From Leucobacter chromiiresistens (GTDB taxonomy: Bacteria; Actinomycetota; Actinomycetes; Actinomycetales; Microbacteriaceae), in the NCBI RefSeq assembly GCF_001477055.1, contig NZ_LDRK01000009.1, forward strand, positions 30,258 through 94,257: a stretch of DNA of 64,000 nt, given 5' to 3'. Below, in pieces: positions 36,265 to 43,980 of the stretch. The notes beneath the pieces are model-generated. The model was not told where the DNA came from. It did no database searches and saw only the letters and a program-made list of their open reading frames with translations. Position numbers and translations under genes: made by a program. Positions within the stretch are counted from its first letter, which is position 1; each line of letters starts with the position of its first letter.

Positions 36265-37962
36265 ATGAACGCGACGACCACGCCCTTCGAACTCATGGAG
36301 GCGTCGATCGCCGACGTGCTCGACGCCCTCTCCCGTGGCGTCATCACCAGCACCTGGCTGACCGAGCGCTACCTCGCCCGGATCGACGCCTACGACCGCG
36401 GCGACGACGGCCTCAACGCGGTCGTCGTGCGCAACCCCCACGCGCTGCGCGACGCCGCCGAATCCGACCGGCGCTGGCGCGACGGCCTCGCCCGCCCCCT
36501 CGAGGGCGTGCCGTTCACCGTCAAGGACTCCTACATGGTCGAGGGCCTCACCGTCGCCTCCGGATCCCCCGCCTTCGAGCACCTCGTCGCGCAGTGGGAC
36601 GCCTTCACCGTCGCGCGGCTGCGCGAAGCCGGCGCGGTGCTCATCGGCAAGACGAACATGCCCCCGATGGCCGATGGCGGTATGCAGCGCGGCGTCTACG
36701 GGCGCGCGGAGAGCCCCTACAACCCGAAGTACCTCGCCGCAGCCTACGCATCGGGATCCTCGAACGGATCCGGCGTCTCGACGGCCGCGAACTTCGCCGT
36801 GTTCGGGATGGGCGAGGAGACCGTCTCATCGGGCCGCAGCCCCGCTTCGAACAACGGCCTCTGCGCCTACACTCCCTCCTGGGGAGTGCTCAGCATCCGC
36901 GGCAACTGGCCCCTCTTCCCCGCCCGCGACGTCGTCGTGCCGCACACCCGGTCGATGCCCGACATGCTGCGCGTGCTCGACGTGCTCGTGCAGGACGACC
37001 CCGTCACCCGCGGCGACTTCTGGCGCAACCAGAACGTCGTCGATCTGCCGAGCGCGAGCGAGCACCGGCCTGCCAGCTATCTCGACCTGCACGATCCCGA
37101 CGCCCTGCGCGGCAAGCGCTTCGCCGTGCCGGCGATGTACCTCGGCGAAGACCCCGCATTCCCGATCGACGTGCGGCCCTCGGTGCTCGCCCGCTTCGCC
37201 GAGGCCCGCGCCCGTCTCGAGGCGCTCGGCGCCGAACTCGTCGTCACCGGCTTCCCGCTCATCGAGCAGTACGAGGGCGACCGGCCGGGGCAGGAGAACG
37301 TGGCGGCGCTCGGCGTGCTGCCCGAGGGCTGGATGGACACCGAGTTCAACCACTTCCTCGCGTTCGGGTGGGACGACTTCCTGCGGGCGAACGGCGACCC
37401 GAGCATCCCGAACCTCGGCGCCGTCGACCCCGACACGATCTTCCCGCAGCCGCCCGGCGCGCTGCCCGATCGCTACGAAGAGGTCGAGGACTACGAGAAC
37501 CGCTACCGCGCCACCGTCGCGATGGCGCAGCAGGGCATCTCCGACCCGCGCGATCGGGGCGACTTCGCCGACGGGCTCCGCGCCCTCGTGCAGCTGCGTG
37601 AGCAGCTCTTCGAGGACTGGCTGCGCCAGTACGGGTTCGACGGCGTCGTGTTCCCGGCGAACGCCGACGTGGGAGCCTGGAACGCCGACGTCGACCAGGA
37701 GGCGGCGGATCGCGCCTGGGCCAACGGCGTCTTCTTCTCGAACGGCAACTACGCCCTGCGGCACCTCGGCATCCCCACCGTGACCGCCGCCATGGGCATG
37801 ATGGACGACATCGGCATGCCGATCGGCATCACGTTCGCCGGACGCGCGTACTCCGACCCCGAGCTGCTGAGCTACGCCGCCGCCTTCGAAGCGGGCGGCA
37901 GCGGCACGCTCCGCGTCGCGCCGGCGTCGACGCCCGCGCTGCCCGAGGACCGCGTCGGCTGA
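36265..37962 (+). CDS. amidase-signature family hydrolase
   Basis: An amidase-signature enzyme of 565 residues that hydrolyses C-N bonds of unknown amides. The Ser-cisSer-Lys triad is visible: Lys87 in PFTVKDSYMVEG, cis-Ser166 in SGSSNGSGVS, and nucleophile Ser189 in EETVSSGRSPAS, where the usual TDTGGSIR reads EETVSSGR. No signal peptide is seen. ATG at 36265 has GAGG 6 bases upstream; ATG 36259 is an alternative. The divergent TetR regulator suggests induction by the amide substrate. Confidence 0.86.
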   Translation: MNATTTPFELMEASIADVLDALSRGVITSTWLTERYLARIDAYDRGDDGLNAVVVRNPHALRDAAESDRRWRDGLARPLEGVPFTVKDSYMVEGLTVASGSPAFEHLVAQWDAFTVARLREAGAVLIGKTNMPPMADGGMQRGVYGRAESPYNPKYLAAAYASGSSNGSGVSTAANFAVFGMGEETVSSGRSPASNNGLCAYTPSWGVLSIRGNWPLFPARDVVVPHTRSMPDMLRVLDVLVQDDPVTRGDFWRNQNVVDLPSASEHRPASYLDLHDPDALRGKRFAVPAMYLGEDPAFPIDVRPSVLARFAEARARLEALGAELVVTGFPLIEQYEGDRPGQENVAALGVLPEGWMDTEFNHFLAFGWDDFLRANGDPSIPNLGAVDPDTIFPQPPGALPDRYEEVEDYENRYRATVAMAQQGISDPRDRGDFADGLRALVQLREQLFEDWLRQYGFDGVVFPANADVGAWNADVDQEAADRAWANGVFFSNGNYALRHLGIPTVTAAMGMMDDIGMPIGITFAGRAYSDPELLSYAAAFEAGGSGTLRVAPASTPALPEDRVG

Positions 37963-38049
37963 GGGCGGACCTCGCCGGGCGGGGCCGGTCTCGGCTCCGC
38001 TCGGGCGCAGCCCGGGCAGGCATCGGCGCAGCCCGGCTCGGCCCTGGCG

Positions 38050-38598
38050 CTACCCGGCGTCGGCGTCGCTCTCGGCCGCGTCGAGCGGCTCGGAGAGCGG
38101 CACGTACCGGTCGACGCTGAGCGCGAGCCGGCGCAGCAGCACCCCCAGGCGGTCGCGCTCCGACTTCGGGATGCCGCTCAGCAGCCGCTCCTCCGAGTCG
38201 GTGAGCCGCGTGATCGCGGCGTCGACGAGCGTGAGGCCGCGCGGCATCATCTCCACCAGCACCCCCCGCCCGTCGTTGGGGTCGGTGAGGCGCCGCACGA
38301 GCTCCCGCTCCGCCATGCGGTCGATGCGGTTCGTCATCGTGCCGCTCGACACCATCGTCTGCTGGCCGAGCACCTTCGGGCTCTGACGGAACGGCTCGCC
38401 GCTGCGGCGGAGGGCCGCGAGCACGTCGAACTCCCACGACATGAGACCGGAGCGCTCGAACGCGTGGGCGCGCGCACGGTCGATGTGCTTCGTCACCCGC
38501 CACATGCGCGAGAAGATCGCGAGCGGTGCGAAATCGAGATCCGGGCGCGCTGCCTCCCAGTCCGCGATGATCCGGTCGACCTCGTCTTCGTGTTTCAT
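38050..38598 (-). CDS. MarR-family regulator
   Basis: A 182-residue MarR protein: MSWEFDVLAALRRSGEPFRQ, HTH SPKVLGQQTMVSSGTMTNRI, wing LTDPNDGRGVLVEMMPRGL. The ATG lies six bases after GATAAT (38610-38605) on the minus strand; GGAGAG in between is too close to act as a normal ribosome site, so a leaderless mRNA is probable. It converges on the amidase gene and is divergent from tRNA-Gln. The 87 bases between it and the amidase gene hold no clear signal. Confidence 0.85.
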   Translation of the reverse strand: MKHEDEVDRIIADWEAARPDLDFAPLAIFSRMWRVTKHIDRARAHAFERSGLMSWEFDVLAALRRSGEPFRQSPKVLGQQTMVSSGTMTNRIDRMAERELVRRLTDPNDGRGVLVEMMPRGLTLVDAAITRLTDSEERLLSGIPKSERDRLGVLLRRLALSVDRYVPLSEPLDAAESDADAG

Positions 38599-38681
38599 CT
38601 CTCCATTATCGAGCCAGAGCGGCGGAGCGCGCGATTCGGCCTGGTGCGGCCCGGCTCGGAGCCGTGGCACACTAGTAGTCG

Positions 38682-38695
38682 TGCCGAAATCGGCA
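38682..38695. promoter_or_regulatory. 14-bp palindrome just upstream of tRNA-Gln
   Basis: TGCCGA-AA-TCGGCA is a perfect dyad ending three bases before the tRNA. It could be a regulator site, possibly for the MarR protein encoded 84 bases away, or a leader hairpin in the tRNA precursor. Confidence 0.35.
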
Positions 38696-38698
38696 TGG

Positions 38699-38770
38699 TC
38701 CGCCTTGGTGTAATGGCAGCACGACAGCCTTTGGAGCTGTGAGGTCCAGGTTCGAGTCCTGGGGGCGGAG
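38699..38770 (+). tRNA. tRNA-Gln (anticodon TTG)
   Basis: A full cloverleaf can be drawn: acceptor TCCGCCT pairs with GGGCGGA, the anticodon arm is ACAGC-CTTTGGA-GCTGT with anticodon TTG, and the T arm is CCAGG-TTCGAGT-CCTGG. The discriminator is G and CCA is not encoded. It reads CAA codons (and CAG by wobble). Confidence 0.95.
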
Positions 38771-39023
38771 CGATGGAACGAAGCATCGCTTCGGGACGTC
38801 GCTCCGCGCGGGGCTCACCAGCCCCGCGGATGCCGGGTAGCGCAGCTACGCTGTGTGTCGGGAGCGATGGAACGAAGCATCGCTTCGGGACGTCGCTCCG
38901 CGCGGGGCTCACCAGCCCCGCGGATGCCGGGTAGCGCAGCTACGCTGTGTGTCGGGAGCGATGGAACGAAGCATCGCTTCGGGACGTCGCTCCGCGCGGG
39001 GCTCACCAGCCCCGCGGATGCCG
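38767..39023. repeat. 94-bp direct repeats (2.7 copies) between tRNA-Gln and glmU
   Basis: Copies start at 38767, 38861 and 38955, period exactly 94; the third stops after 69 bases at 39023. The first copy begins inside the last four bases of the tRNA. Each unit contains three stem-loops: AGCGATG/CATCGCT, CGCGGGGCT/AGCCCCGCG (loop CACC) and GTAGC/GCTAC. The 266-base gap holds nothing else apart from the glmU ribosome site. No integrase or transposase is near. Confidence 0.92.
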
Positions 39024-39036
39024 ATGAAAGGACACC

Positions 39037-40470
39037 ATGGCAGAGCAGCACCTCGCAGTCGTGATTCTCGCAGCGGGACAGGGCACCCGGATGAAGTCGG
39101 CGTTGCCGAAGGTGCTGCACCGCATCGGCGGTCGATCGCTCATCGCCCATGTGCTCGACGCGGCGGCGGGGCTCGACCCGGCGCAGGTGGTGGCGGTGGT
39201 GCGCCACGAGCGCGACCGCGTCTCCGCGGCGATCCTGGAGCACGCTCCCGACACGGTGATCGTGGATCAGGATGAGGTGCCGGGCACCGGCCGCGCGGTG
39301 GAGCTCGCGCTCGCGGCGCTCCCCGACGACTTCGACGGCTCGGTCGTCGTGCTCTCGGGCGATGCTCCGCTCATCGACACGGCGACGCTCGAGGGCCTCG
39401 TCAAGGGGCATCTGGGCGGGGGGCGTGCGATGACGCTGCTCTCCGCGGTGTTCGACAACCCCACTGGCCTGGGGCGGATCCTGCGCGACGACTCGGGCGC
39501 GGTGCTCGGCATCGTCGAGGAGAAGGATGCCGACGACGAGCAGCGGCGCATCACCGAGATCAATGGGGGCATCTACGTGTTCTCGCGTCGCGCGCTGCAG
39601 ACGGCGCTCGCGAGCATCGACACGAACAACGCTCAGGGGGAGAAGTACCTCACCGACGCGGCGGCCCGCATCCTCGTGACGGGCGGCGATGTCGAGGCCG
39701 TCGCCACCGACGACCCGTGGACGATCGCCGGCGTGAACGACCGCGCTCAGCTGGCGGAGGCGGGGCGGGAGCTCAATGCGCGCATCGTGCGCGGGCACCA
39801 GCGTGCGGGGGTGACGATCCAGGATCCGACGTCGACGTGGATCGACGCCGATGTCTCCATCGAGCCCGATGTCGAGATCCTTCCGGGCACGTTCCTGCAC
39901 GGCGCCACCTCGATCGCGACGGGCGCCGTCGTCGGCCCCGACACGACGCTGGTCGACTGCGAGGTGGGCCCCGATGCGCGCATCCGGCGGAGCGAGGCGA
40001 CGCTCGCCGTATTCTCCGCCGGCGTCTCGGTGGGCCCGTTCGCGTACATCCGCCCCGGCACGGAGCTCGGTGCGGGCGGCAAGATCGGCGCGTTCGTCGA
40101 GACGAAGAACGCGAAGATCGGCGATGGCAGCAAGGTGCCGCATCTCAGCTACGTGGGCGACGCGGTCATCGGCTCCGACAGCAACATCGGCGCGGGCAGC
40201 ATCTTCGCGAACTACGACGGTGTGCAGAAGCACCAGGCCCGCGTCGGCGACGGCGTGCGCGTCGGCTCGAAGAACGTGCTCATCGCACCCGTTACGATTG
40301 AAGACGGGACGTACACGGCTGCCGGCACTGTCGTGCGCAAGGATGTTCCCTCGGGTTCGCTGGCGATGAACGTGGCCCCCCAGCGCAACATCGCGGGGTG
40401 GGTCGCCGAGAACCGGCCGGGCACGAGTACCGCGGAAGCGGCGCAGCGCGCTGCGGAGCGCGGAGAATAG
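39037..40470 (+). CDS. glmU: bifunctional GlmU (UDP-GlcNAc pyrophosphorylase / GlcN-1-P acetyltransferase)
   Basis: GlmU makes UDP-N-acetylglucosamine for peptidoglycan and other cell-wall polymers. The N-terminal uridyltransferase shows LAAGQGTRMKSALPKVLH and VLSGDAPLID; the C-terminal acetyltransferase is a left-handed beta-helix from about residue 260 (hexapeptide repeats, e.g. EVGPDARIRRSEA, IGAFVETKNAKIGDGSKVPH) and includes YVGDAVIGSDSNIGAGS. Length 477 is normal. AAAGGA precedes the ATG. It is followed after 42 bases by prs. Confidence 0.97.
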   Translation: MAEQHLAVVILAAGQGTRMKSALPKVLHRIGGRSLIAHVLDAAAGLDPAQVVAVVRHERDRVSAAILEHAPDTVIVDQDEVPGTGRAVELALAALPDDFDGSVVVLSGDAPLIDTATLEGLVKGHLGGGRAMTLLSAVFDNPTGLGRILRDDSGAVLGIVEEKDADDEQRRITEINGGIYVFSRRALQTALASIDTNNAQGEKYLTDAAARILVTGGDVEAVATDDPWTIAGVNDRAQLAEAGRELNARIVRGHQRAGVTIQDPTSTWIDADVSIEPDVEILPGTFLHGATSIATGAVVGPDTTLVDCEVGPDARIRRSEATLAVFSAGVSVGPFAYIRPGTELGAGGKIGAFVETKNAKIGDGSKVPHLSYVGDAVIGSDSNIGAGSIFANYDGVQKHQARVGDGVRVGSKNVLIAPVTIEDGTYTAAGTVVRKDVPSGSLAMNVAPQRNIAGWVAENRPGTSTAEAAQRAAERGE

Positions 40471-40512
40471 CCGAGGATATGGGGAATCAGCACCGATGAG
40501 GAGCATGCAGGG

Positions 40513-41490
40513 ATGAGCACAATCGAGATGGCCGGGCAGAAGAAGCTCGTCCTGATCACGGGTCGGGCGTACCCCGAGCTGGCGGAGCAGGTCGCCGCGG
40601 AACTCGGCGCGGAGCTCGTGCCGACCGACGCGCGCACGTTCGCGAACGGCGAGCTGTACGCGCGGTTCGACGAGAGCGTGCGCGGGTCCGACGCGTTCGT
40701 GATCCAGTCGCACACGTTCCCGATCAACGAGTGGCTCATGGAGCAGCTCATCATGGTGGACGCGCTGAAGCGTGCCTCTGCGAAGCGCATCACCGTCGTC
40801 GCTCCGTTCTACCCCTATTCCCGTCAGGACAAGAAGGGGCGCGGCCGCGAGCCGATCTCGGCGCGTCTCATCGCCGACCTCTTCAAGGCGGCGGGCGCCG
40901 ATCGCATCATGTCGGTCGACCTGCACGCGCCGCAGATCCAGGGCTTCTTCGACGGCCCGGTCGATCACCTCTTCGCCATGCCGGTGCTGCTTGAGCACTT
41001 CCGCAAGACGATCGCCCGCGACGATTTGACGGTCGTGTCGCCCGATATGGGGCGCGTGCGCGTCGCGGACGTGTGGAGCGACCGTCTCGACGCACCGCTC
41101 GCGATCATTCACAAGCGGCGCGATCCGCTGGTGCCGAACCAGGTGTCGGTGCATGAGATCGTGGGAACGGTGAAGGATCGCTGGTGCGTCGTCGTCGACG
41201 ACATGATCGACACGGGCGGCACGATCGCGAAGGCGGCGGAGGCGCTGAAGGCGAATGGGGCGCGCGGCGTCACGATCGCGTGCACCCACGCCATCTTCTC
41301 GGGCCGCGCGATCGAGCACCTCTCGCAGGAGTTCATCGATCAGGTCGTCGTCACCGATACGCTGCCGGTGCCGCCGGAGAAGCGGTTCGACAAGCTCACG
41401 GTGCTGTCGATCGCCCCGCTCCTCGCGAAGGCGATCCACGAGGTCTTCGAGGACGGCTCGGTCACCTCCATGTTCGAGGGCGCGGCGTAA
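40513..41490 (+). CDS. prs: ribose-phosphate pyrophosphokinase
   Basis: PRPP synthetase (325 residues) makes PRPP from ribose-5-phosphate and ATP for nucleotide, His and Trp synthesis. Motifs: FANGELYARFDESVRGSD, PYSRQDKKGRGREPISARL, VDLHAPQIQGFFDGPVDHL and the PRPP loop VVVDDMIDTGGTI. AGGG lies just before the ATG. It follows glmU, a pairing common in actinobacteria and firmicutes. A hairpin directly after the stop ends the unit. Confidence 0.97.
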   Translation: MSTIEMAGQKKLVLITGRAYPELAEQVAAELGAELVPTDARTFANGELYARFDESVRGSDAFVIQSHTFPINEWLMEQLIMVDALKRASAKRITVVAPFYPYSRQDKKGRGREPISARLIADLFKAAGADRIMSVDLHAPQIQGFFDGPVDHLFAMPVLLEHFRKTIARDDLTVVSPDMGRVRVADVWSDRLDAPLAIIHKRRDPLVPNQVSVHEIVGTVKDRWCVVVDDMIDTGGTIAKAAEALKANGARGVTIACTHAIFSGRAIEHLSQEFIDQVVVTDTLPVPPEKRFDKLTVLSIAPLLAKAIHEVFEDGSVTSMFEGAA

Positions 41491-41509
41491 GAAAACGCAT
41501 CGCGTTTTC
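41491..41509 (+). terminator. terminator of glmU-prs
   Basis: The stem GAAAACGC-ATC-GCGTTTTC begins at the base after the prs stop codon. The A-tract and T-tract form the base of the stem, so it could act in both directions. Confidence 0.75.
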
Positions 41510-41653
41510 GTCGCCGCGGTGGTGCGTAGCGCCAGCCCACGGAGCGCAGCGAGGGGTAGCTGCGGTCGGCCGCGGCGGCGCTACAGTGCCGGCCCGGTGC
41601 GGTGACGCGCTCGGTGTGGTGGAATGGGCGCGTGTCGCGTCGAGGAGGCCGCC

Positions 41654-41995
41654 ATGTCGAAGTACCTCATCTCGTTTCCCAGTGAGGCGATGGTGGTGAC
41701 CGCTGCGGAGCTTCCGCAGGTCGTCGCCGATTCGCACGCCGTGGTGCGCGAGGCGAAGCGCGCCGGTGTCTGGGTGTTCGGCGGCGGGATCGACGAGTCC
41801 GTCGCACCGGTGCGCGTCGACGCTTCGGGGGCGGTGCGGCCGGGGGCGTACGAGCGGTCGCATCCGCTCACGGGCGGCTTCACGGTGATCGAGGCGCCGA
41901 CGCGCGAGGTCGCCCTGGAGTGGGCGGCTCGGTTCGCCGCGGCGTGCCGCTGCCCGCAGGAGGTGCGCCGGTTCGGCGACGACCCCGAGAGCTGA
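41654..41995 (+). CDS. YCII-related domain protein
   Basis: A 113-residue ferredoxin-like-fold protein similar to the YCII/DGPF family: KYLISFPSEAM at the N-terminus, GVWVFGGGIDESVAPVRV, and PLTGGFTVIEAPTREVALEWA. The family lacks a well-settled activity. ATG at 41654 has GAGGAGG 5 bases upstream and is preferred to GTG/ATG codons near 41624. A TACAGT box at 41582-41587 may be its promoter. Confidence 0.78.
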   Translation: MSKYLISFPSEAMVVTAAELPQVVADSHAVVREAKRAGVWVFGGGIDESVAPVRVDASGAVRPGAYERSHPLTGGFTVIEAPTREVALEWAARFAAACRCPQEVRRFGDDPES

Positions 41996-42012
41996 GTCGG
42001 CGCCCTCCTGGC

Positions 42013-42096
42013 CGCCGAATCCCCACGTCAACGCCGAATCCCCACGTCAACGCCGAATCCCTGCCGGAGGCGTGCGCCCCCGAGCAGGGATTCGGC
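42013..42096. repeat. 19-bp direct repeats plus a 13-bp inverted repeat
   Basis: CGCCGAATCCCCACGTCAA occurs at 42013-42031 and 42032-42050, and a third copy starts at 42051 but changes after CGCCGAATCCC. That last part, GCCGAATCCCTGC (42052-42064), is the arm of an inverted repeat with GCAGGGATTCGGC (42084-42096). The region separates two convergent genes and may terminate both. Confidence 0.8.
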
Positions 42097-42190
42097 AGGT
42101 CGACAGGGAATGGCAGAGGAGGCGCGGCGCCCCTCACGCGCAGCGGCCGCCGCCTGCGCAGCCGGAGCCGCCGCGGCGACCGGCCGCCTC

Positions 42191-43735
42191 CTACTCCTCG
42201 ACGATGTCGACGAGTTCGGTGCCATACGCCCCGGGCTCGGTGCCGTGCCCGATCTGCGCGTACTGCTGGGGCGAGCGGGAGCGCATGACGAGAGCCCAGA
42301 TGATGCCGATGGCTGCGGCGGCGAACACCAGGCCGGGCAGCAGGAAGGTGGTGGCGTCGGGTTCCGTCTGTCCGAGCATGAGCGGGAAGTTCTGCAGGAT
42401 CATCATGAAGACCCAGAGCAGCGCCGCACCGGAGATCGCCGGCGCGACGATCGTGACCCAGACGCTCAGTCCGCGCCGATTCCGTGCGAAGTAGCCGATG
42501 ACGGCGACGGCGGTGACGGCCATGAGCAGTACGAGCCCCATGGCGCCGGTGTTCGTCAGCCAGGTGAACATGGTGAGCACGGGGAAGAGGAAGGCGGACT
42601 CGCCGAGGCCGGCGGCGCCGCCGAACACCTCGCCGCCCAGGATGAACGCGACGACCACGACGAGGGCGATGGCGGTCTGCGCGACGGATCCGGCCCAGGG
42701 CGCGCCCGCCCGCGAGGTGCGGGCGAACCAGGCGGGCAGCACGCCTTCGCGGCCGAGCGAGAAGAAGTAGCGCGCGACGGCGTTGTGGAACGCCTGGAGC
42801 GATGCGAAGAGGCTGGTGAGGAACAGGAGCGTCATGATGTCGGAGAAGATCACGCCGGTCTGCTCGGTCATGAACACGAACATGAGATCGGGGCCGAACT
42901 CCTGCGAGGCGCCGACGATGGCCGACGGCCCCACGCCGACGGAGAAGGCCCAGGCGCTGAAGGCGTAGAAGATGCCGATGATCGCGATCGCCGCGTATGT
43001 GGCGCGGGGAACGGTGCGCTTCGGATCCTTCGCCTCCTCGCCGTAGATCGCGGCGCCCTCGAAGCCCATGAAGGCGGCCACGCCGAAGACCAGGATGATG
43101 CCGAGCGCGGGGCCGAAGAGCGCCGCAGGGTCGAGCGCGGCGGTCGACACGCCCTCGGGGGCGGCGGTGAACGAGACGACGTCGAAGACGATGACGACGA
43201 GGAACTCGAGGCCGACGAGCACGCCGAGCACCTTGGCCGAGAGGTCGACCCGGTTCACGCCGAGCACGCCGACGACGACGATGCAGAGCAGGATCCACAC
43301 CCACCACGGCGTGGCCACGCCGAGCTTCGCCTCCAGGAACATGGAGAGCTGGAAGCCGAAGAGGCCGTAGATGCCCACCTGCATCGCGTTGTAGGAGACG
43401 AGTGCGATGAGCGAGGCGCCGACGCCGAGCGGGCGCGAGAGCCCCTGCGAGATGTAGGCGTAGAACGCGCCGGCGTTGGTGACGTGACGCCCCATGGCGG
43501 TGTAGCCGACCGCGAAGACGGTGAGGATCACGGCGATCAGCAGGAAGCCGAGCGGAACTCCGAGGGATTCGGTGACCGCGAAGGACGTCGTGACGCCGCC
43601 GGCGACCACGGTGAGCGGCGCCGAAGCGGCGATGATCATGAGGGTGATCGCCGGCACGCCCAGGGTGCGGCGGCTCAGGCCGGGATCGTGCGGGGCGGTC
43701 GTGTGCGTCCGCTGCGCTGCGCTCGGTGCGCTCAT
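42191..43735 (-). CDS. APC-superfamily amino acid/amine permease
   Basis: A 514-residue 12-helix permease. Motifs: LGVPAITLMIIAASAPLTVV, GAFYAYISQGLSRPLGVGAS, FMGFEGAAIYGEEAKDPKRT, and the C-terminus with ELVDIVEE. It belongs to the APC group that includes putrescine and aromatic amine carriers. AGGAAG lies about 8 bases before the ATG. It stands downstream of the homoprotocatechuate genes but behind a strong hairpin, so it likely has its own promoter. It could import an aromatic amine or amino acid feeding that pathway; that is inference. Confidence 0.84.
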   Translation of the reverse strand: MSAPSAAQRTHTTAPHDPGLSRRTLGVPAITLMIIAASAPLTVVAGGVTTSFAVTESLGVPLGFLLIAVILTVFAVGYTAMGRHVTNAGAFYAYISQGLSRPLGVGASLIALVSYNAMQVGIYGLFGFQLSMFLEAKLGVATPWWVWILLCIVVVGVLGVNRVDLSAKVLGVLVGLEFLVVIVFDVVSFTAAPEGVSTAALDPAALFGPALGIILVFGVAAFMGFEGAAIYGEEAKDPKRTVPRATYAAIAIIGIFYAFSAWAFSVGVGPSAIVGASQEFGPDLMFVFMTEQTGVIFSDIMTLLFLTSLFASLQAFHNAVARYFFSLGREGVLPAWFARTSRAGAPWAGSVAQTAIALVVVVAFILGGEVFGGAAGLGESAFLFPVLTMFTWLTNTGAMGLVLLMAVTAVAVIGYFARNRRGLSVWVTIVAPAISGAALLWVFMMILQNFPLMLGQTEPDATTFLLPGLVFAAAAIGIIWALVMRSRSPQQYAQIGHGTEPGAYGTELVDIVEE

Positions 43736-43936
43736 CGGGGTACTTCCTCTCGCGTGTGGCGGCGTTGCCGGTGCGGACGCGCGCTGCGGCGGTCCACTGC
43801 GCTCCGAGTCTAAGAACGGCGGGCGGCGGGGGAGTATGCGTGCAGCGCAGGGGGCATGGACATGCGCGCACGGCTGTCCATCTGGATAGTCACGGGGCGG
43901 CCGGCGACGCGGGCCGCCGCGCCTCCGCACGACGAC

Positions 43937-43963
43937 GGGCCGGGGCGCGAAGCGCCCCGGCCC
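43937..43963 (-). terminator. hairpin terminator after hpaD
   Basis: A perfect 12-bp stem GGGCCGGGGCGC-GAA-GCGCCCCGGCCC lies 17 bases past the hpaD stop. It separates the catabolic operon from the permease gene. No T-run follows. The rest of the 245-base gap holds no other clear signal. Confidence 0.65.
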
Positions 43964-43980
43964 GGATCCTCCCCGCGAGA

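Noticed and set aside
38767..39023. Possible CRISPR array at the 94-bp repeats
   Set aside because: The copies abut with no unique spacers, the unit is far too long, and no cas gene is in the window.
38699..39036. tRNA-Gln as an integration site of a mobile element
   Set aside because: Only four bases are shared between the tRNA end and the repeat, no integrase or phage gene is near, and core genes glmU-prs follow directly.
38855..39275. Open frames running through the 94-bp repeats into glmU
   Set aside because: They merely read the repeats and an alternate frame of glmU; no ribosome site or family motif.
43937..43963. Reading the permease at 42.2-43.7 kb as part of the hpa operon
   Set aside because: A 12-bp perfect hairpin lies between hpaD and the permease and the gap is 245 bases, so separate transcription is more likely.
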